Part shown: one piece after another, positions 10,091-20,010 of the stretch
How the letters are laid out: each line of letters begins with the position of its first letter
Position numbering within the stretch: the first letter of the stretch is position 1
Translations under genes and position numbers: made by a program
Notes under the pieces: generated by a model
Told to the model about the DNA's origin: nothing
Seen by the model: the letters and a program-made list of their open reading frames with translations, nothing else
Database searches by the model: none
From: Ursus arctos
Lineage: Eukaryota > Chordata > Mammalia > Carnivora > Ursidae
Reading direction: 5' to 3'
DNA: 64,000 nucleotides
NCBI RefSeq assembly: GCF_023065955.2
Contig: NW_026622897.1
Coordinates: forward strand, 5,027,001-5,091,000

Positions 10091-10637
10091 ACTAAAATAT
10101 CAGAATTCTAAGTCGACATTACACTTAAAGCAAATAAATTACTGTACCCAAAAGTCCCTTCCTATATACCATCACACATCCTCACAAAATTCAGAAATAA
10201 AAGACTAGAAATAAACACACAAAATATAACAGTAAATACAGTTAGCGGAATGCAAATGATTCTGATCTTTTTATATGTGTCTTAATATTATATTTAAAAC
10301 AAATGTGAACTCATTTTTCATCAGAATAAAATCCTGAAAATAAACATAACGAAAAAAAGCTTACCACCTCCTCAATGGGAAAAGGATAAATATGTGAAAT
10401 AATAATTGAAGATTTTTGCTAGAGATGCAAACTTGATAGTCATTACAAGAAATATGCATTTTTTTCATATATGAATTACAGTACAGGTGTTAGGATGTAA
10501 ACTGCTAAATGGTATACAATTAAATCACTCTCCTCAGGTACACTAGGAAACCCTTAGCCTTCTATCACAGCTGTTGTCGTCTGAGCTGAAAGCAGCGAAC
10601 GGCCAAAGTTCCAAGCAGAGTCGGTTTGAAAACATAC
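10091..10637. other. No gene or repeat recognised
   Basis: Strongly AT-rich intronic sequence. No motif stands out. Confidence 0.5.
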
Positions 10638-10700
10638 AGTGCTTCTTATCATGAATGCCTGGCACATGGTAAGTCCTCAATAAACTTTTATTGAATGAGT
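10638..10700 (+). mobile_element. L2 3' end
   Basis: 'tgcctggcacatggtaagtc' followed by 'ctcaataaacttttattgaa' and 'tgagtg' is the characteristic LINE-2 3' terminus. Confidence 0.75.
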
Positions 10701-11180
10701 GATCTGATATTCTTAACCAAAGGGAAAAATTATCTACTAATAAGGCAAGTGTATCAGGAGCTGGGGTTACCTAGAATACATCCTTCTCATAATGAAAACA
10801 GGCCCCAAATGTTTCCTCTGTATTTAGTACCCAGTTGCCAAAAGGGCTATTCTTTCCCCTTTTATCCCAGACAGAAAAGAATCATGTCTGTCCCTCCACA
10901 TACAAACTATTCCTCTATGTACTATCCATATGGTAATAACACATCCACTCACCAGCCTCCCCGACAGCTCCCTGGCTACAGCTGGGGATTCACGGAGCCA
11001 AACTTAAATCTGAGAGGTGAGTTTTAATACTGAGTTTAATATAATGAGAATAAAGAATACTGGATATCTGGGAAACTCCATTTTTCTGATTGCTGGGTCA
11101 GATAAGGAAAAACTGCAAACCAGAATCCAAGTGTCTGGACGGTTGCCAAAGGTAGGAATGAAAACCTTAAGGAACAAGAG
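10701..11180. other. No gene recognised
   Basis: A 110-codon plus-strand open frame (10695-11027) begins inside the L2 end and runs through Tyr/Pro-rich sequence. No domain is visible and its start is in a repeat, so it is not called as a gene. Confidence 0.45.
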
Positions 11181-11192
11181 TTCTGCCAACCA

Positions 11193-11390
11193 GGGCGCCT
11201 GGGTGGCTCAGTCAGTAAAGTGGCCAACTCTTGATTTTGGCTCAGGTCCTGATCTCATGGGTCCTGAGATCGAGCCCGGCGTTAGGCGGGCTCTGCACTC
11301 AGAGGGAGTCTGCTTGGATATTTTCTCCCTCTGCCCCCATCCCCTACTCATGCTTTCTCTCTCTAAAATAAATTAATTTAAAAAAAAATA
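11193..11390 (+). mobile_element. SINEC
   Basis: Full-length copy with a perfect 12-base target-site duplication 'ttctgccaacca' at 11181-11192 and 11391-11402. The variant carries 'gactcttgattttggctc' rather than 'gccttcggctc', the older head type. Confidence 0.97.
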
Positions 11391-11401
11391 TTCTGCCAAC
11401 C

Positions 11402-11428
11402 AAAAAAAAAAAAAAAAAAAAAAAAAAA
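11402..11428 (+). repeat. Poly(A) run of 27
   Basis: An uninterrupted A-run lies outside the SINE, immediately after its right target site. It is not the SINE's own tail, so either target slippage or an earlier A-tail at the insertion point is implied. Confidence 0.95.
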
Positions 11429-11429
11429 C

Positions 11430-11924
11430 ACTTCAGCCCAAGATCCTTGGAATAAAGATCAATGAAAGGAAGGGTGCTGGGAGTGTGGCAGAAGGTAAAG
11501 GAAGCCTCAAGAGCCCCTGTCACCCCTTATTCACTCATGCATTTCTGTGTTAAGGGTTATGGGAGACAGAAAAAGGAAAGACTTCATTCCTGCTGTGAAG
11601 GACTCCGTCCATCAGGAACATAAGACCGCCACAAACAGCTATCACACAAGGAAGAGTAACAATCCATAAAGGAGGTATAAGAAAGTGTGTTCAGAGACAG
11701 AAGAAATCTCTTATTTAGGAAGCTCTTAGATACTCCCGACTGTACAGCATACCAGGATTTTGAAAATATTAGAACATTAGGAGACAAAAGAAAGCACCAC
11801 TAATCCTTGTTCTTACATCCTTCTGTCCACCATGTCTGCCCATCCTTAGGGCCTGTGGCATCTCTTGGGGCAACACCACATTTCCCGACACCCAGGAATG
11901 GAGGGCTCATGGCAAGTGACAGCC
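11430..11924. other. No gene or repeat recognised
   Basis: Intronic sequence of balanced composition without recognisable repeat or coding features. Confidence 0.45.
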
Positions 11925-12150
11925 AACCTCTACAGAGCAGTACCATGAGCCAGGCTGTGTGGTCAGCCACGCAGGCCTCACAACTTCCCCTCCAAGATAC
12001 AAACTGTAATTATCTCCAGTTTACAAGTAAGAAAACGGGGCACAGAGAAGTTAAGTGACTTGCCCAAGGTCACCCAGCTCAGACGTGGCACAAACAGCAG
12101 TTGAGTCCAGAATCTGGGCTGTTAGCCATGACCCTACGCTGCCTCCCAGC
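11925..12150 (-). mobile_element. MIR SINE
   Basis: 'gcacagagaagttaagtgac' followed by 'ttgcccaaggtcacccagct' is the conserved MIR core in reverse complement, well preserved for so old an element. Confidence 0.85.
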
Positions 12151-12739
12151 TGAGAACCTGTGGACATTTATCAGGACATATACAATGGGAGGACGCAAGG
12201 TGATTTTTGGCCAAGTTGGCCCTTTAAGCAGGGCATCTATTTCAGGTTATTCTTATTTACACAACAAAAATGCACACAGGATTCTCGATCTGGTTTTGAA
12301 AACGAGTTTTCACAGTCATTAATGGGATATTTGCTTTGTTAATCTGAAGGAAAAATAAAAAAGCCTGTTTCATGAGGTGCTGGTGGCCAGAAGTAGTTAA
12401 ATCACAGTTTTTGACTGGCGCTTGCGGGCAATACCCCTTACAGGTGATCTCACGGCCTTGGGCAAAATGCTCGGCCTTGTTTCTTCGTGGCAAAGTGGCT
12501 ATAATAGTGTTATCTCAGAAAGTGGTAAAAACTACATGATAGTGTCCACATAAGGGGCTAAGCACAGTAGGCCAAGCACTGAAAGCTCAACAGACGTGGC
12601 CTTCCCTGTTGAGGTCCTAAGTCCTCTGTGTCTGCAGAAGGCAAGTCCCGCAGGGACCACAGAAAGGCTCCCCATACCAGAGTCGCTGCCAATCCCTGGA
12701 GCACTTCTCTGTTTCCTCCGGAGCACAGAGACACCAGAA
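12151..12739. other. Left shore of the SLC35F2 CpG island
   Basis: Composition shifts from AT-rich to GC-rich. Overlapping open frames of 60-149 codons on both strands from 12530 on are by-products of high GC. Confidence 0.45.
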
Positions 12740-12966
12740 GCCGGTTTCCCTGCACCCCGGGCCAGGAGGGGCTGTGTCACCTCGCCCAGGGCCAGGAAGG
12801 AGGCACGCTCCGGACGACCTCGGAGCGGGACCAGAAAACCCACATTTCTCACTCGGGTGAACTCGTCGCGTAGTGGAGGCTCAGGGCCCTGTCTGACGGG
12901 CTTGGCAGCGGAAGGAATGCGGGCGCGGGCTCACCCACCTGCCAAGCCCTCCTTCACGGCATCCCT

Positions 12967-12998
12967 GGGGAGCTGGGGGGGGAGGGGTGCCACCGGGG
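12967..12998 (+). promoter_or_regulatory. Canonical G-quadruplex motif
   Basis: Four plus-strand G-runs (12967-12970, 12975-12982, 12984-12987, 12995-12998) are separated by loops of 4, 1 and 7 bases, satisfying the usual G3+N1-7 pattern. It lies at the start of SLC35F2 intron 1. The G-rich strand is the template strand for that gene. Confidence 0.6.
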
Positions 12999-13263
12999 AC
13001 CGACCTAACCGCGCCTACACGGTCCACGTCCCCCCAGTCGCCTGAAGCACATTCCCACATTTCCAAGAGGGCGCCGGGGAGGAGCGCGCGGAGCCTCACA
13101 AAGCCAGGTGAGCAGCCGCGTCCCCGCCGCACGTGCTGAGCCGCCGGAACCCGGACAGGGAGTCCGCGCAGCCGCCACCTCCGCGCCGCCCCCCGGCCGC
13201 GTGCGCCCCGCCGCCACGTGCGCGCAGGGCCCCCGCCGCCGCCCCGGCCACCCCCGCACTCAC

Positions 13264-13373
13264 CAGGTGAAGAGCTGGCCTTTGAGCCCGCGCAGCAGGC
13301 TGCCCAGCGAGGCCGCCGGTGCCGGCGCGTACAGCTGCGAGACGCGGGGTCCCGCCGGCGAGGCCGCCTCCAT
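13264..13373 (-). CDS. SLC35F2: SLC35F2 coding exon 1 (partial CDS)
   Basis: Encodes the first 36 residues of solute carrier family 35 member F2, plus two bases of the Trp codon that the splice junction splits. Read on the minus strand it starts MEAASPAGPR and ends LKGQLFT, followed by the donor TG|GTGAGTG. The family protein is a multi-pass membrane transporter of the nucleotide-sugar/drug-metabolite superfamily, known for uptake of the drug YM155 and of queuine/queuosine. This exon supplies only the cytosolic N-terminus, before the first membrane helix. Remembered human SLC35F2 also has exactly 36 residues before this Trp and shares MEA-SPAGP and the LL-R-KG-LFTW end. The middle (residues 10-22) is divergent and Ala/Pro-rich. 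The ATG has G at +4 but C at -3, so its context is only moderate. The remaining exons lie left of the window. Confidence 0.88.
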
Positions 13374-13620
13374 GGGGGCCCCTGCAGTCTCGGCGCCCGG
13401 AACCCCCCGACGTGCCGGGGCGGGGAAGACAGGGGGCGGCGCCTGGGCTGCCGGCGGGACCCGGCTCCGTGCCCGCGCGCCCGCGCTCGCTCGCTCGCTC
13501 GCGTGCTCCCTCCTCAGCCCTCGGCGGCCGCCAGTCCTTCGCCGTCAGGCCTCCGGGGCCGGACCAGACATTTGCAGACTACAACCTGGCTCCTCCCGGG
13601 GAGCTGGAGGACAACAGACA

Positions 13621-13964
13621 CTGTGTTCCCCCGCTCTGGCAGTCGAGCCTCGGGGATGGGTGACACCCCACATGCATCTCAGGGTTTTAAAACCTGTTTA
13701 AAACCAGCTCACGAGGTGATACGAGGTTACGCCAGCGCGTCCGAACCTAAAGAGCAGTGACTTTGCAGCCGCCTGAACTTTGCTAACTGGAAAGGGCCGG
13801 CTGACTCCTCCCCTGACTGCCGGCCGGCCTCCCTCCCTCTAATTTACGAAAGACACTTCCCAGATAAAAAAGCTAAAGACGCTAAATTTCGTGCTGTTTC
13901 TTTTCAATGCAAAACCTGAGTAAAATCCCACAGGGATTTTTGCAACACGTCTTTGTGGGAGGGC
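13621..13964. other. Upstream shore of SLC35F2 promoter
   Basis: Mixed sequence between two CpG-rich blocks. No repeat or exon recognised. Confidence 0.45.
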
Positions 13965-14235
13965 CTCCTCGGTGAGCAAGCTTGTTCGGCAGGTGCCCGC
14001 GCCACGCACGCCGCCGCCCGCTGGCGCGCAGCCACGGCGCGCGGCGCCTGGGCCACGCCTTGCGATGCCTCCGCGGACTGAGGAGGGACCAGCACCTGTG
14101 GTGGGAAAGTTCCCGGTCCTCGCCGACAGAAGGCTCCAGAAGACAAGAGAGAAGGTGTGGGACCCTTTCTCTTCTGGCCGCCTCCCTCCCCGGGCGAGCG
14201 GGGAGAGGACGGAGGAGGGGTGCGAAGAAGGAGCA
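13965..14235. promoter_or_regulatory. Second CpG cluster upstream of SLC35F2
   Basis: A separate run of CpG-dense sequence ('cggcgcgcggcgcctgggcc' near 14035) lies 0.6 kb upstream of the SLC35F2 ATG, with open frames on both strands caused by composition. It could be an upstream exon or alternative start region. No splice or start signal distinguishes these possibilities. Confidence 0.45.
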
Positions 14236-14426
14236 AAATAAAGGTAAATTCAAACGAGTTGGTAATTCTGCTATTTTTGAGCGAAAACAGTAAGATATAG
14301 AGAATTATATTTAATGTAATCTCATTTTTCTAAAGCAAACAGCCCATTAAACCTTATATATTGACAGTGTTGAATTTTACCTGAGCCCTGTGTTCCTGGA
14401 AGATAGTAATGGTTAGGAACTGCCCC

Positions 14427-14622
14427 CCATGTTGGGTGGCTTGGTCGGTTAAGCATCTGACTCTTCATTTGGGCGTAGGTCCTGATCTCAGGGTCCTCTC
14501 CACCCCACCCCCCCCCCCCCGTCCCCGCCCCCGCTGGGCTCCCCGACTGGGCTCCTGGATTCTGCCTAAGATTCTCTCTCCCTCTCTCTGCCCCTCCCCC
14601 ATGCTTCTCTAAACAAAAAAGA
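14427..14622 (+). mobile_element. Diverged SINEC with internal C-run
   Basis: 'gttgggtggcttggtcggtt' through 'ccatgcttctctaaacaaaa' follows SINEC order but is diverged. The central box is replaced by a C-rich stretch (about 14500-14532) including a run of 14 C. Confidence 0.85.
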
Positions 14623-15040
14623 AATTCCCCCATACTTTGGTATTCTTAGAAGTGGCATGCTGCAAAGAAACAGGCTTCCCATATGACTCAGATAAAGACC
14701 CAGAGTTGTCCTTTTTCACCTAGGACACAGCTAGACGAAGACCCTCCAAGTTCCTGTCCTCTGCCTCATAAATGATGGCTAAACTGCTTTCCCCCCTGAC
14801 CATTCAGAACAAAATACTCGTTAACTGGCCAAATTCCTCTTCTTCCTCCAGGCCTGGGAACTTTGACCCACCTCAGCAGGAGCCCACTATAACCACCCTA
14901 ATAATGGGTCCCTCTTGAGAATATGGTCCCCTCAGGGTAAAACATTCTCTGATCTACTATTCAGTCAAGCCACCCTTTCATTCCTCTTTTTCATAAGCAG
15001 GGAAGAGTCCCCCTTCCCCTTTTGCATACCTAAATCGGAT
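14623..15040. other. No gene recognised, possible LTR remnant
   Basis: Pyrimidine-biased sequence with LTR-like texture (near 14870-14990), but no family could be assigned. Confidence 0.3.
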
Positions 15041-15148
15041 TTTTTGAAAGATTTTATATAAGTAATCTCCACACCCCATGTGGGGCTTGAACTGACAACC
15101 CCCAGATCAAGAGTCTTATGCTCCACCAACTGATCAGCCAGGCACCCT
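15041..15148 (-). mobile_element. Short SINEC variant, antisense
   Basis: 'gattttatataagtaatctc' followed by 'ccacaccccatgtggggctt' and ending 'cagccaggcaccct' is the short, tRNA-like-only SINEC form lacking the CT-rich body. Confidence 0.9.
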
Positions 15149-15366
15149 AGATTTGTTTTTTATTTGACAATATGTATATAGTTACGTGAGCATGAACAAA
15201 AGTGTAGGATGCACGTCAACACAAGTAACTTTAGAAAAGTTAAGGGATACAAAAAAGAAAAAAAAAATCCACACTTAAAAAAACCACTCCAGCATGTATG
15301 ATATAGTCCCTATTATATAAAAGTGTGTGTTCTGTCTAAATATGAGATTAAAAGGTAGATTTAGGT

Positions 15367-15440
15367 GTTGGGGCAGGCTGAATAATACCCCCAAAAAATA
15401 TTCGGCTCCTAATCCCTAGAACCTAAGAATATTCCTTCAA
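15367..15440 (+). mobile_element. MLT1/MaLR-like LTR, part 1
   Basis: 'ggcaggctgaataataccc' followed by 'ctaatccctagaacctaag' is the same repeat family as 857-928. It is interrupted by an ERV1-type LTR and later by a SINE. Confidence 0.5.
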
Positions 15441-15862
15441 ATATGTGGTGATTCTCCCAATGGAATGGCGGCCCCAAATGTAGGGCGACGGGACTGGGTG
15501 GGGTCGGTGGTACAGGTGATGAAAAGATTCACCTGAGGCAGAACAAAGGAGGTAGAAGTTCCTGGAATTCGCAGCAAGGAGCTGCGGGCAAGGGTGTGAC
15601 AGGCCGAACACCAAAGGAGAGTGTCTGCCAGGAGGCAGTGGGTGGGGCCTGTATTTAAAGGAGGAAGGTGAGGCGGTATGGGAATGGAACTTAAGGAATT
15701 TTCCTTTTGCAGTACCTGTGTCCAGGTGTCAGTAACCCGTTGGTCAGTTAGGGCTTACAGGTATTTTGAGATGGTCTTGTTTGTATTCAGTGAGCTATGG
15801 GCCCTCTCTACATCCCATTGTGCAAGCAGCCTGTGGCCTAAAAGCAAAGTCTACGGGATAGG
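15441..15862 (-). mobile_element. ERV1-type solo LTR, antisense
   Basis: Read on the minus strand the right-hand half contains 'acctcctttgttctgcctca' followed by 'ggtgaatcttttcatcacct' and 'gtaccacc', closely matching 30879-30935 on the plus strand. A TATA-like 'tttaaata' lies near 15652-15660 in minus orientation. About 420 bases, inserted in the MLT1-like repeat. No internal viral genes are attached. Confidence 0.6.
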
Positions 15863-16138
15863 GAACGAGATTTGCAGATGTGATTAGATGATCTATCTTG
15901 AGGTGAGGAAATTATCCTGAATCGTCTGGTGGGCTCTAACGTAATCACAAGTGTCGTGACGAGAGAGAAGCCGATGGAGATTTACCGCGGAAGGGACATG
16001 ACGCTGTAATAGACGTTGGGGGAATGCACCTTGAAAATGCACCACATTTTCAAAACCAAGGAGTCAATACAGCCTCTAGAAGCTCAGGGCCTCAAGAAGG
16101 AAGTAGCACTGCGGACTTGAGCCTCATCTATAGTCCAA
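15863..16138 (+). mobile_element. MLT1/MaLR-like LTR, part 2
   Basis: Resumes with 'tttgcagatgtgattagatg' and 'gaaattatcctgaatcgtct', in the order expected for the family interrupted at 15440. It ends at the SINE target site. Confidence 0.55.
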
Positions 16139-16152
16139 TAAAACTGATTTTG

Positions 16153-16349
16153 GGGGCACCTGGGTGGCACAGCGGTTAAGTGTCTGCCTTCGGCTCAGGG
16201 TGTGATCCCAGCATTATGGGATAGGGCCCCACATCAGGCTCCTCCACTAGGAGTCTGCTTCTTCCTCTCCCACTCCCCCTGCTTGTGTTCCCTCTCTCGC
16301 TAGCTGTCTCTATCTCTGTCAAATAAATAAATAAAATCTTTTAAAAAAA
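16153..16349 (+). mobile_element. SINEC, GGCACAG subfamily
   Basis: Full-length copy with target-site duplication 'aaaactgattt' at 16140-16150 and 16350-16360. It is the youngest layer of a three-deep nest. Confidence 0.96.
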
Positions 16350-16360
16350 AAAACTGATTT

Positions 16361-16475
16361 CGAACTTCTGACCTCCAGAACTGTAAGAGAATAACTTTTG
16401 CTGTTTTAAGCCAGTACATTGGTGGCAATTTGTTACAGCAGCCAGAGAAAACTAACTGGTAGAGATCATGATATA
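16361..16475 (+). mobile_element. MLT1/MaLR-like LTR, part 3
   Basis: 'gaacttctgacctccagaac' then 'tgtaagagaataacttttgc' and 'cagagaaaactaactggta' form the terminal portion of the element begun at 15367. Confidence 0.6.
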
Positions 16476-17189
16476 TTGTCCTGTGAAAAAAGCAAGTTAC
16501 AGACTTGCAGAATAATTGTATAATATGATTCTGTTTTAGTAAACACCAGCAACTAAATAACTAAATATCTTTATCTCTAGGTATACATCTATATGCATGT
16601 ATTTATTCTTGCTTCTGTTCATATGAAGAAGAAGAAGGTGTGGAAGACTGTATACCAGGCTACTGATACTGTTTAAGTCACAGGAGTGATGGGGGGAGGT
16701 GGAGGAGAGGGGTAAGGGAGAAAAAACGTCCTTATACTATACATCTTCATTTTGTGTTCTTACTGTGGGCATATGCTACTTCTGCAACTTGAAAGATATT
16801 CAACGCAGACATTTTTTCTACAGGTCATGTTAATCCTAATTAAAAACATATTAGGCTCAACATCTCACCCCCCACAGAAAAAATGAGGTCAGGAAATGTA
16901 GTCAACACTGATGTGGATTCTGAAGTTATGGACAGAGTTAAATGTATTTTCTAAGTAGAAGATCCTCCTCAAAGAGTAGCAATAATAGTATCGCTCTGGC
17001 ATTGCTCCAAAATGAGCTCATCCCCCTCCCTGAAGATTATTGATCAGTCTATATTATTTTAGTATCAGGGTTAACATATATTGAGTGGATCTGTGGGCGT
17101 CAATCCACAAGGTTTTGTCAAGGAAATTTACTTAAAAAAATTATTTAGTTTTGGGAGATTTTTGCACAGAATAGCCTTACTTCTTACAA
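16476..17189. other. No gene recognised
   Basis: AT-rich intergenic sequence with no assignable repeat by eye. A few short A- and G-rich patches (16685-16725) are present. Confidence 0.45.
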
Positions 17190-17255
17190 GTACCCAAAAA
17201 GTTACCACTTATTGAACACCTACTGTGTGCCGGGTACTTCGTATATGTTTTCAGT
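17190..17255 (-). mobile_element. L2/MIR 3' remnant
   Basis: 'cttattgaacacctactgtg' followed by 'tgccgggtacttcgtat' is the reverse complement of the shared CORE-SINE/L2 3' end. Confidence 0.6.
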
Positions 17256-17605
17256 TCTGTTCCAGTTATCTGTTGTCTGTATCAAAGCACCCAAAGTCTT
17301 AGTGGCTTCAGACAATAATCATTTTATTATCTCTTATGGTTTCTGTGGGTCAGAAATTTAGGAAGATCTGGGCCAGGCGGTCTGGCTCAAGGTCTTCCAT
17401 GCGGTTGCAGTCCAAAGATAGTTGAAGCTGGAAGGTGGGGGTGTTGGAGGGTGGTTGGGAGTTAGGTAGGGCTGGAGCAGTGAGGGACTGACCAGCCTCT
17501 CTCTCTTCACTTAGTTCCATGGGGTCTCTTGTGGTGGGCTAATTTGGGCTTCCTCACAGCCTGGTGACTTTGGGATAGTTAGTCTGCTTATATGGCAACT
17601 GGTCC
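17256..17605 (-). mobile_element. MaLR-like LTR remnant, antisense
   Basis: 'cagttatctgttgtctgtat' then 'cttagtggcttcagacaata' and 'ttatggtttctgtgggtcag' is a widely seen mammalian repeat in this orientation. Family assignment is from memory. Confidence 0.45.
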
Positions 17606-18195
17606 CCCCCACCCACAAGCTAGTGTCCCAAGAGAAAAAAAGCCAAAACATTGTTAATATCCTCCAGCCAAAGACCACCAAGTATATGCATGTAGTTAAA
17701 CAAGTTGAATTTATTACTCCTTGCATCAAGGGAGAACAAACCCCTCTCAGTAAGAGGATGTTAGAAAGAAGCTATTATAGGGCTGAATATTGGGCTTTGG
17801 TTGGATGATTTGAGGAAAGGTGTAAGGAAGCAGGGATTTGCCCTGGGTTGAATGCTGTTGGACTGGATGCAATTCCGCCTGGTATCTCAGTCAGTAAATC
17901 TGATCTGTATGGAGGGCTGAATACGGTGGGGATAAAACTGCAATTGGTAAGGAAGTAGCAGCTGCTCATTTTGGCCAAGAGAGAGAGAGTTGGTATTTTG
18001 TGAGTGGCACAATGATCCTGGCTTCTGCTTCGATAAAATAATGAACTGGCCTTGCCTTGTCTCATTTTATCATGGTCTCAGAGCAATCCTGTCTGAGGAT
18101 GTTGCTCTGTGAGATTGTTTATGTTCAATAAGAGAAAACGAAAAATGGCCTAGCTGTGAGTGCCAGGCCAGCTTCCAGATGTTAAAGACTGGTTT
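17606..18195 (-). mobile_element. LTR-like element, antisense
   Basis: About 590 bases with LTR-like organisation on the minus strand. This includes an AATAAA poly(A) signal near 17708-17713 (plus-strand 'tttatt') and pyrimidine-rich upstream sequence. No internal region is attached. The family is unknown to me, possibly ERVL. Confidence 0.4.
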
Positions 18196-18303
18196 TTTTT
18201 TGTTGTTGTTTTGTTTTGTTTTCGTATTTCCATTTATGGCCTAACATCAAAAGTCGCATAGCATCATCTTCATTATAATCACAAGGCCATCTAGATGCAA
18301 GGA

Positions 18304-18637
18304 CCCCTGTTTTGGATTGAATGCTTGTGCCGCTCCAAAATTTGTATGTTGAAATCTAATCCCCAGTGTGATGGTGTTTGGAGGTGGGGTCTCTGGGAAG
18401 TAATTTAGGTGGTGAGAGTGGACTCCTCGTGAACAGAGGCCAAAGAGCGGGCTCACTTCTCTGCCATGTGAGGATACAATGAGAAGTCAGCAGTCTACAA
18501 CCCAGGCAAGGGCTCTCCCCAGAACATGACCGTGCTGGCACCTGGTTCTCAGGCTAACAGCTTCCAGAACATAGAAATAAATGCTTGCTGTTTAAGGAAC
18601 ACGGTCTATGGTAAAGCAGCTTGAATAGACTAAGACA
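18304..18637 (+). mobile_element. MLT1-type LTR
   Basis: 'gttttggattgaatgcttgt', 'tgttgaaatctaatccccag', 'tctctgccatgtgaggatac' and the end 'gaatagactaagaca' are classic MLT1 landmarks in order. Near-complete copy. Confidence 0.8.
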
Positions 18638-18754
18638 ACTGCCACCTGACGCATCACAGGGAAGTCACGGGAAAGAGCCTGTGGGATGGGAGATACTGTT
18701 GCAGACATCTTTGGAAAGTAGAGTCTGCCACAAATGCTTTCAAAATGCCAGGCT

Positions 18755-18865
18755 TGTTAGCTCTTATTAGCTTTTTAGCACTGTTTTTTCAGGTGAGTAA
18801 ATGAAAGCTCAGAAAGATTAAGGGACTTGCCCCTGTTCTTCATGGTAGTAACTGACTCTGACGTC
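18755..18865 (-). mobile_element. MIR remnant
   Basis: 'gtgagtaaatgaaagctcag' followed by 'aaagattaagggacttgccc' is the decayed reverse complement of the MIR core. Confidence 0.5.
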
Positions 18866-19195
18866 AGGCTCAATAGGCTTCTCTCCAATTTAAAAAAGCA
18901 CACATGAGCCTCTTTCTCCATATCTTTTCCCCCCTGTTTGTAAAAATAATTGTAAATAAACATACTTGTAAATCTCACCAAATACAACATACTGTCTAAT
19001 AAAAGCTGTTATGGTCACATCCATATTGATTCTCATCAATCTAAAAACACAAGATTGTGGTTCTCAGTGTTAAAGATTTTATATCATGTTATTTTATGAG
19101 GCATATTTGAAAACTAAAAATGCCATATTCGTAATGAACTACAACATGATCAAAAAGAAGAAACATTTTCAATATGCACACATCAATATTTAAAA
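18866..19195. other. No gene or repeat recognised
   Basis: AT-rich intergenic sequence, nothing assignable. Confidence 0.5.
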
Positions 19196-19208
19196 CTCTT
19201 TGAATCCA

Positions 19209-19349
19209 GGGGTGCCTGGTGGCTCAGTTTGTTAACCGTCTGACTCTTGATTGTAGCTCAGGTCTTGATCTCAGGGCTGTAAGTTCAAGCCCCACATTGG
19301 GCTCCATGCCGGGTGTGGAACCTACTTTAAAAAAAAAAAAAAAAAAAGG
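19209..19349 (+). mobile_element. Short SINEC variant
   Basis: Head plus 'gtaagttcaagccccacatt' and an A-tail, with no CT-rich body. Perfect 13-base target-site duplication 'ctctttgaatcca' at 19196-19208 and 19350-19362. Confidence 0.95.
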
Positions 19350-19439
19350 CTCTTTGAATCCAGAACTAAATTAACTACTTTTCATGAAAAGTAAATGGGA
19401 ACTTTTCACAAATGCAATCTATGTATAACTTCCTCATAA

Positions 19440-20010
19440 AGCCCTTATATAAAAAGCCTTATTTTAATACAATGGAATATTATTTAGTCATAACAAAGGA
19501 AATCCTGCCATTTGCAACAACATGGATAAACCTTGAGAGCATTGTGCTAAGTGAAATAAGTCAGACAGAAAAAGACAAATATTGCATGACCTCACTTATA
19601 TGCAGAACCTAAAAAAGGTGAACCATAGAACTAGAGTAGAACAGTGGTTACTGGGGGTTGGGAAGTAGAAATTGGGAGATGTCAGTCAGAGTACTTCAGT
19701 TATAAGATGCCTAACTTCTGGGATCTAATGTACAGCCTGGTGACGACAGTTAACCACGCTGAATTGTAAGCTTGAAATTTGCTCAGAAAATAGACCCTAA
19801 ATGTTCTCACAAAAAAAAAAAACACACACACACACACACACACAAAAATGGAAGAAACCACGTGAGGTGATGGTTGTGTTAACTAACCTTAGTGGGGTAA
19901 TCACTCTAACGTATATATACATATGGATGTCACATCATCGTATTATACACTTTAACTTACACGATGTTATTTGTCAATCATTGTCTCAATAAAGCTGGAG
20001 GAAAAACCCT
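19440..20010 (+). mobile_element. L1 ORF2 end and 3' UTR
   Basis: 'aatggaatattatttagtca' and 'gccatttgcaacaacatgga' encode the decayed ORF2 C-terminus. The 3' UTR follows ('gaactagagtagaacagtgg', 'tgaattgtaagcttgaaatt') and ends at 'caataaagctggagg'. No functional reading frame. Confidence 0.85.
19822..19844 (+). repeat. (CA)n microsatellite
   Basis: About eleven CA units between A-runs, inside the L1 3' UTR. Confidence 0.95.

Larger units (their letters stand above)
1..13263 (-). other. SLC35F2: SLC35F2 intron 1 (partial)
   Basis: Everything left of the SLC35F2 exon 1 donor (GTGAGTG read on the minus strand, 13263 downward) should be intron 1 of that gene. I looked for an antisense exon 2, expected to resume the membrane-domain coding sequence after the Trp codon split at the exon boundary, and recognised none. 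The intron therefore probably continues past base 1. The content is repeats, listed separately, plus anonymous sequence. Confidence 0.7.
12740..13620. promoter_or_regulatory. SLC35F2: SLC35F2 CpG-island promoter
   Basis: Dense CpG and GC content surrounds SLC35F2 exon 1. Sequence right of 13373 should hold its 5' UTR and start site, since transcription is leftward. No TATA box was seen, as is usual for CpG-island promoters. A short (GCTC)n run occurs at 13484-13502. Island limits are by eye. Confidence 0.8.

Noticed and set aside
1..13263. SLC35F2 exon 2 or later
   Set aside because: No antisense match to the expected first transmembrane segments was recognised. A systematic translated search would be needed to exclude a short exon.
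13108..13760. Overlapping 114-197 codon plus-strand open frames in the SLC35F2 island
   Set aside because: Low-complexity Arg/Pro/Ala composition, antisense to the real exon, with all three frames open at once.
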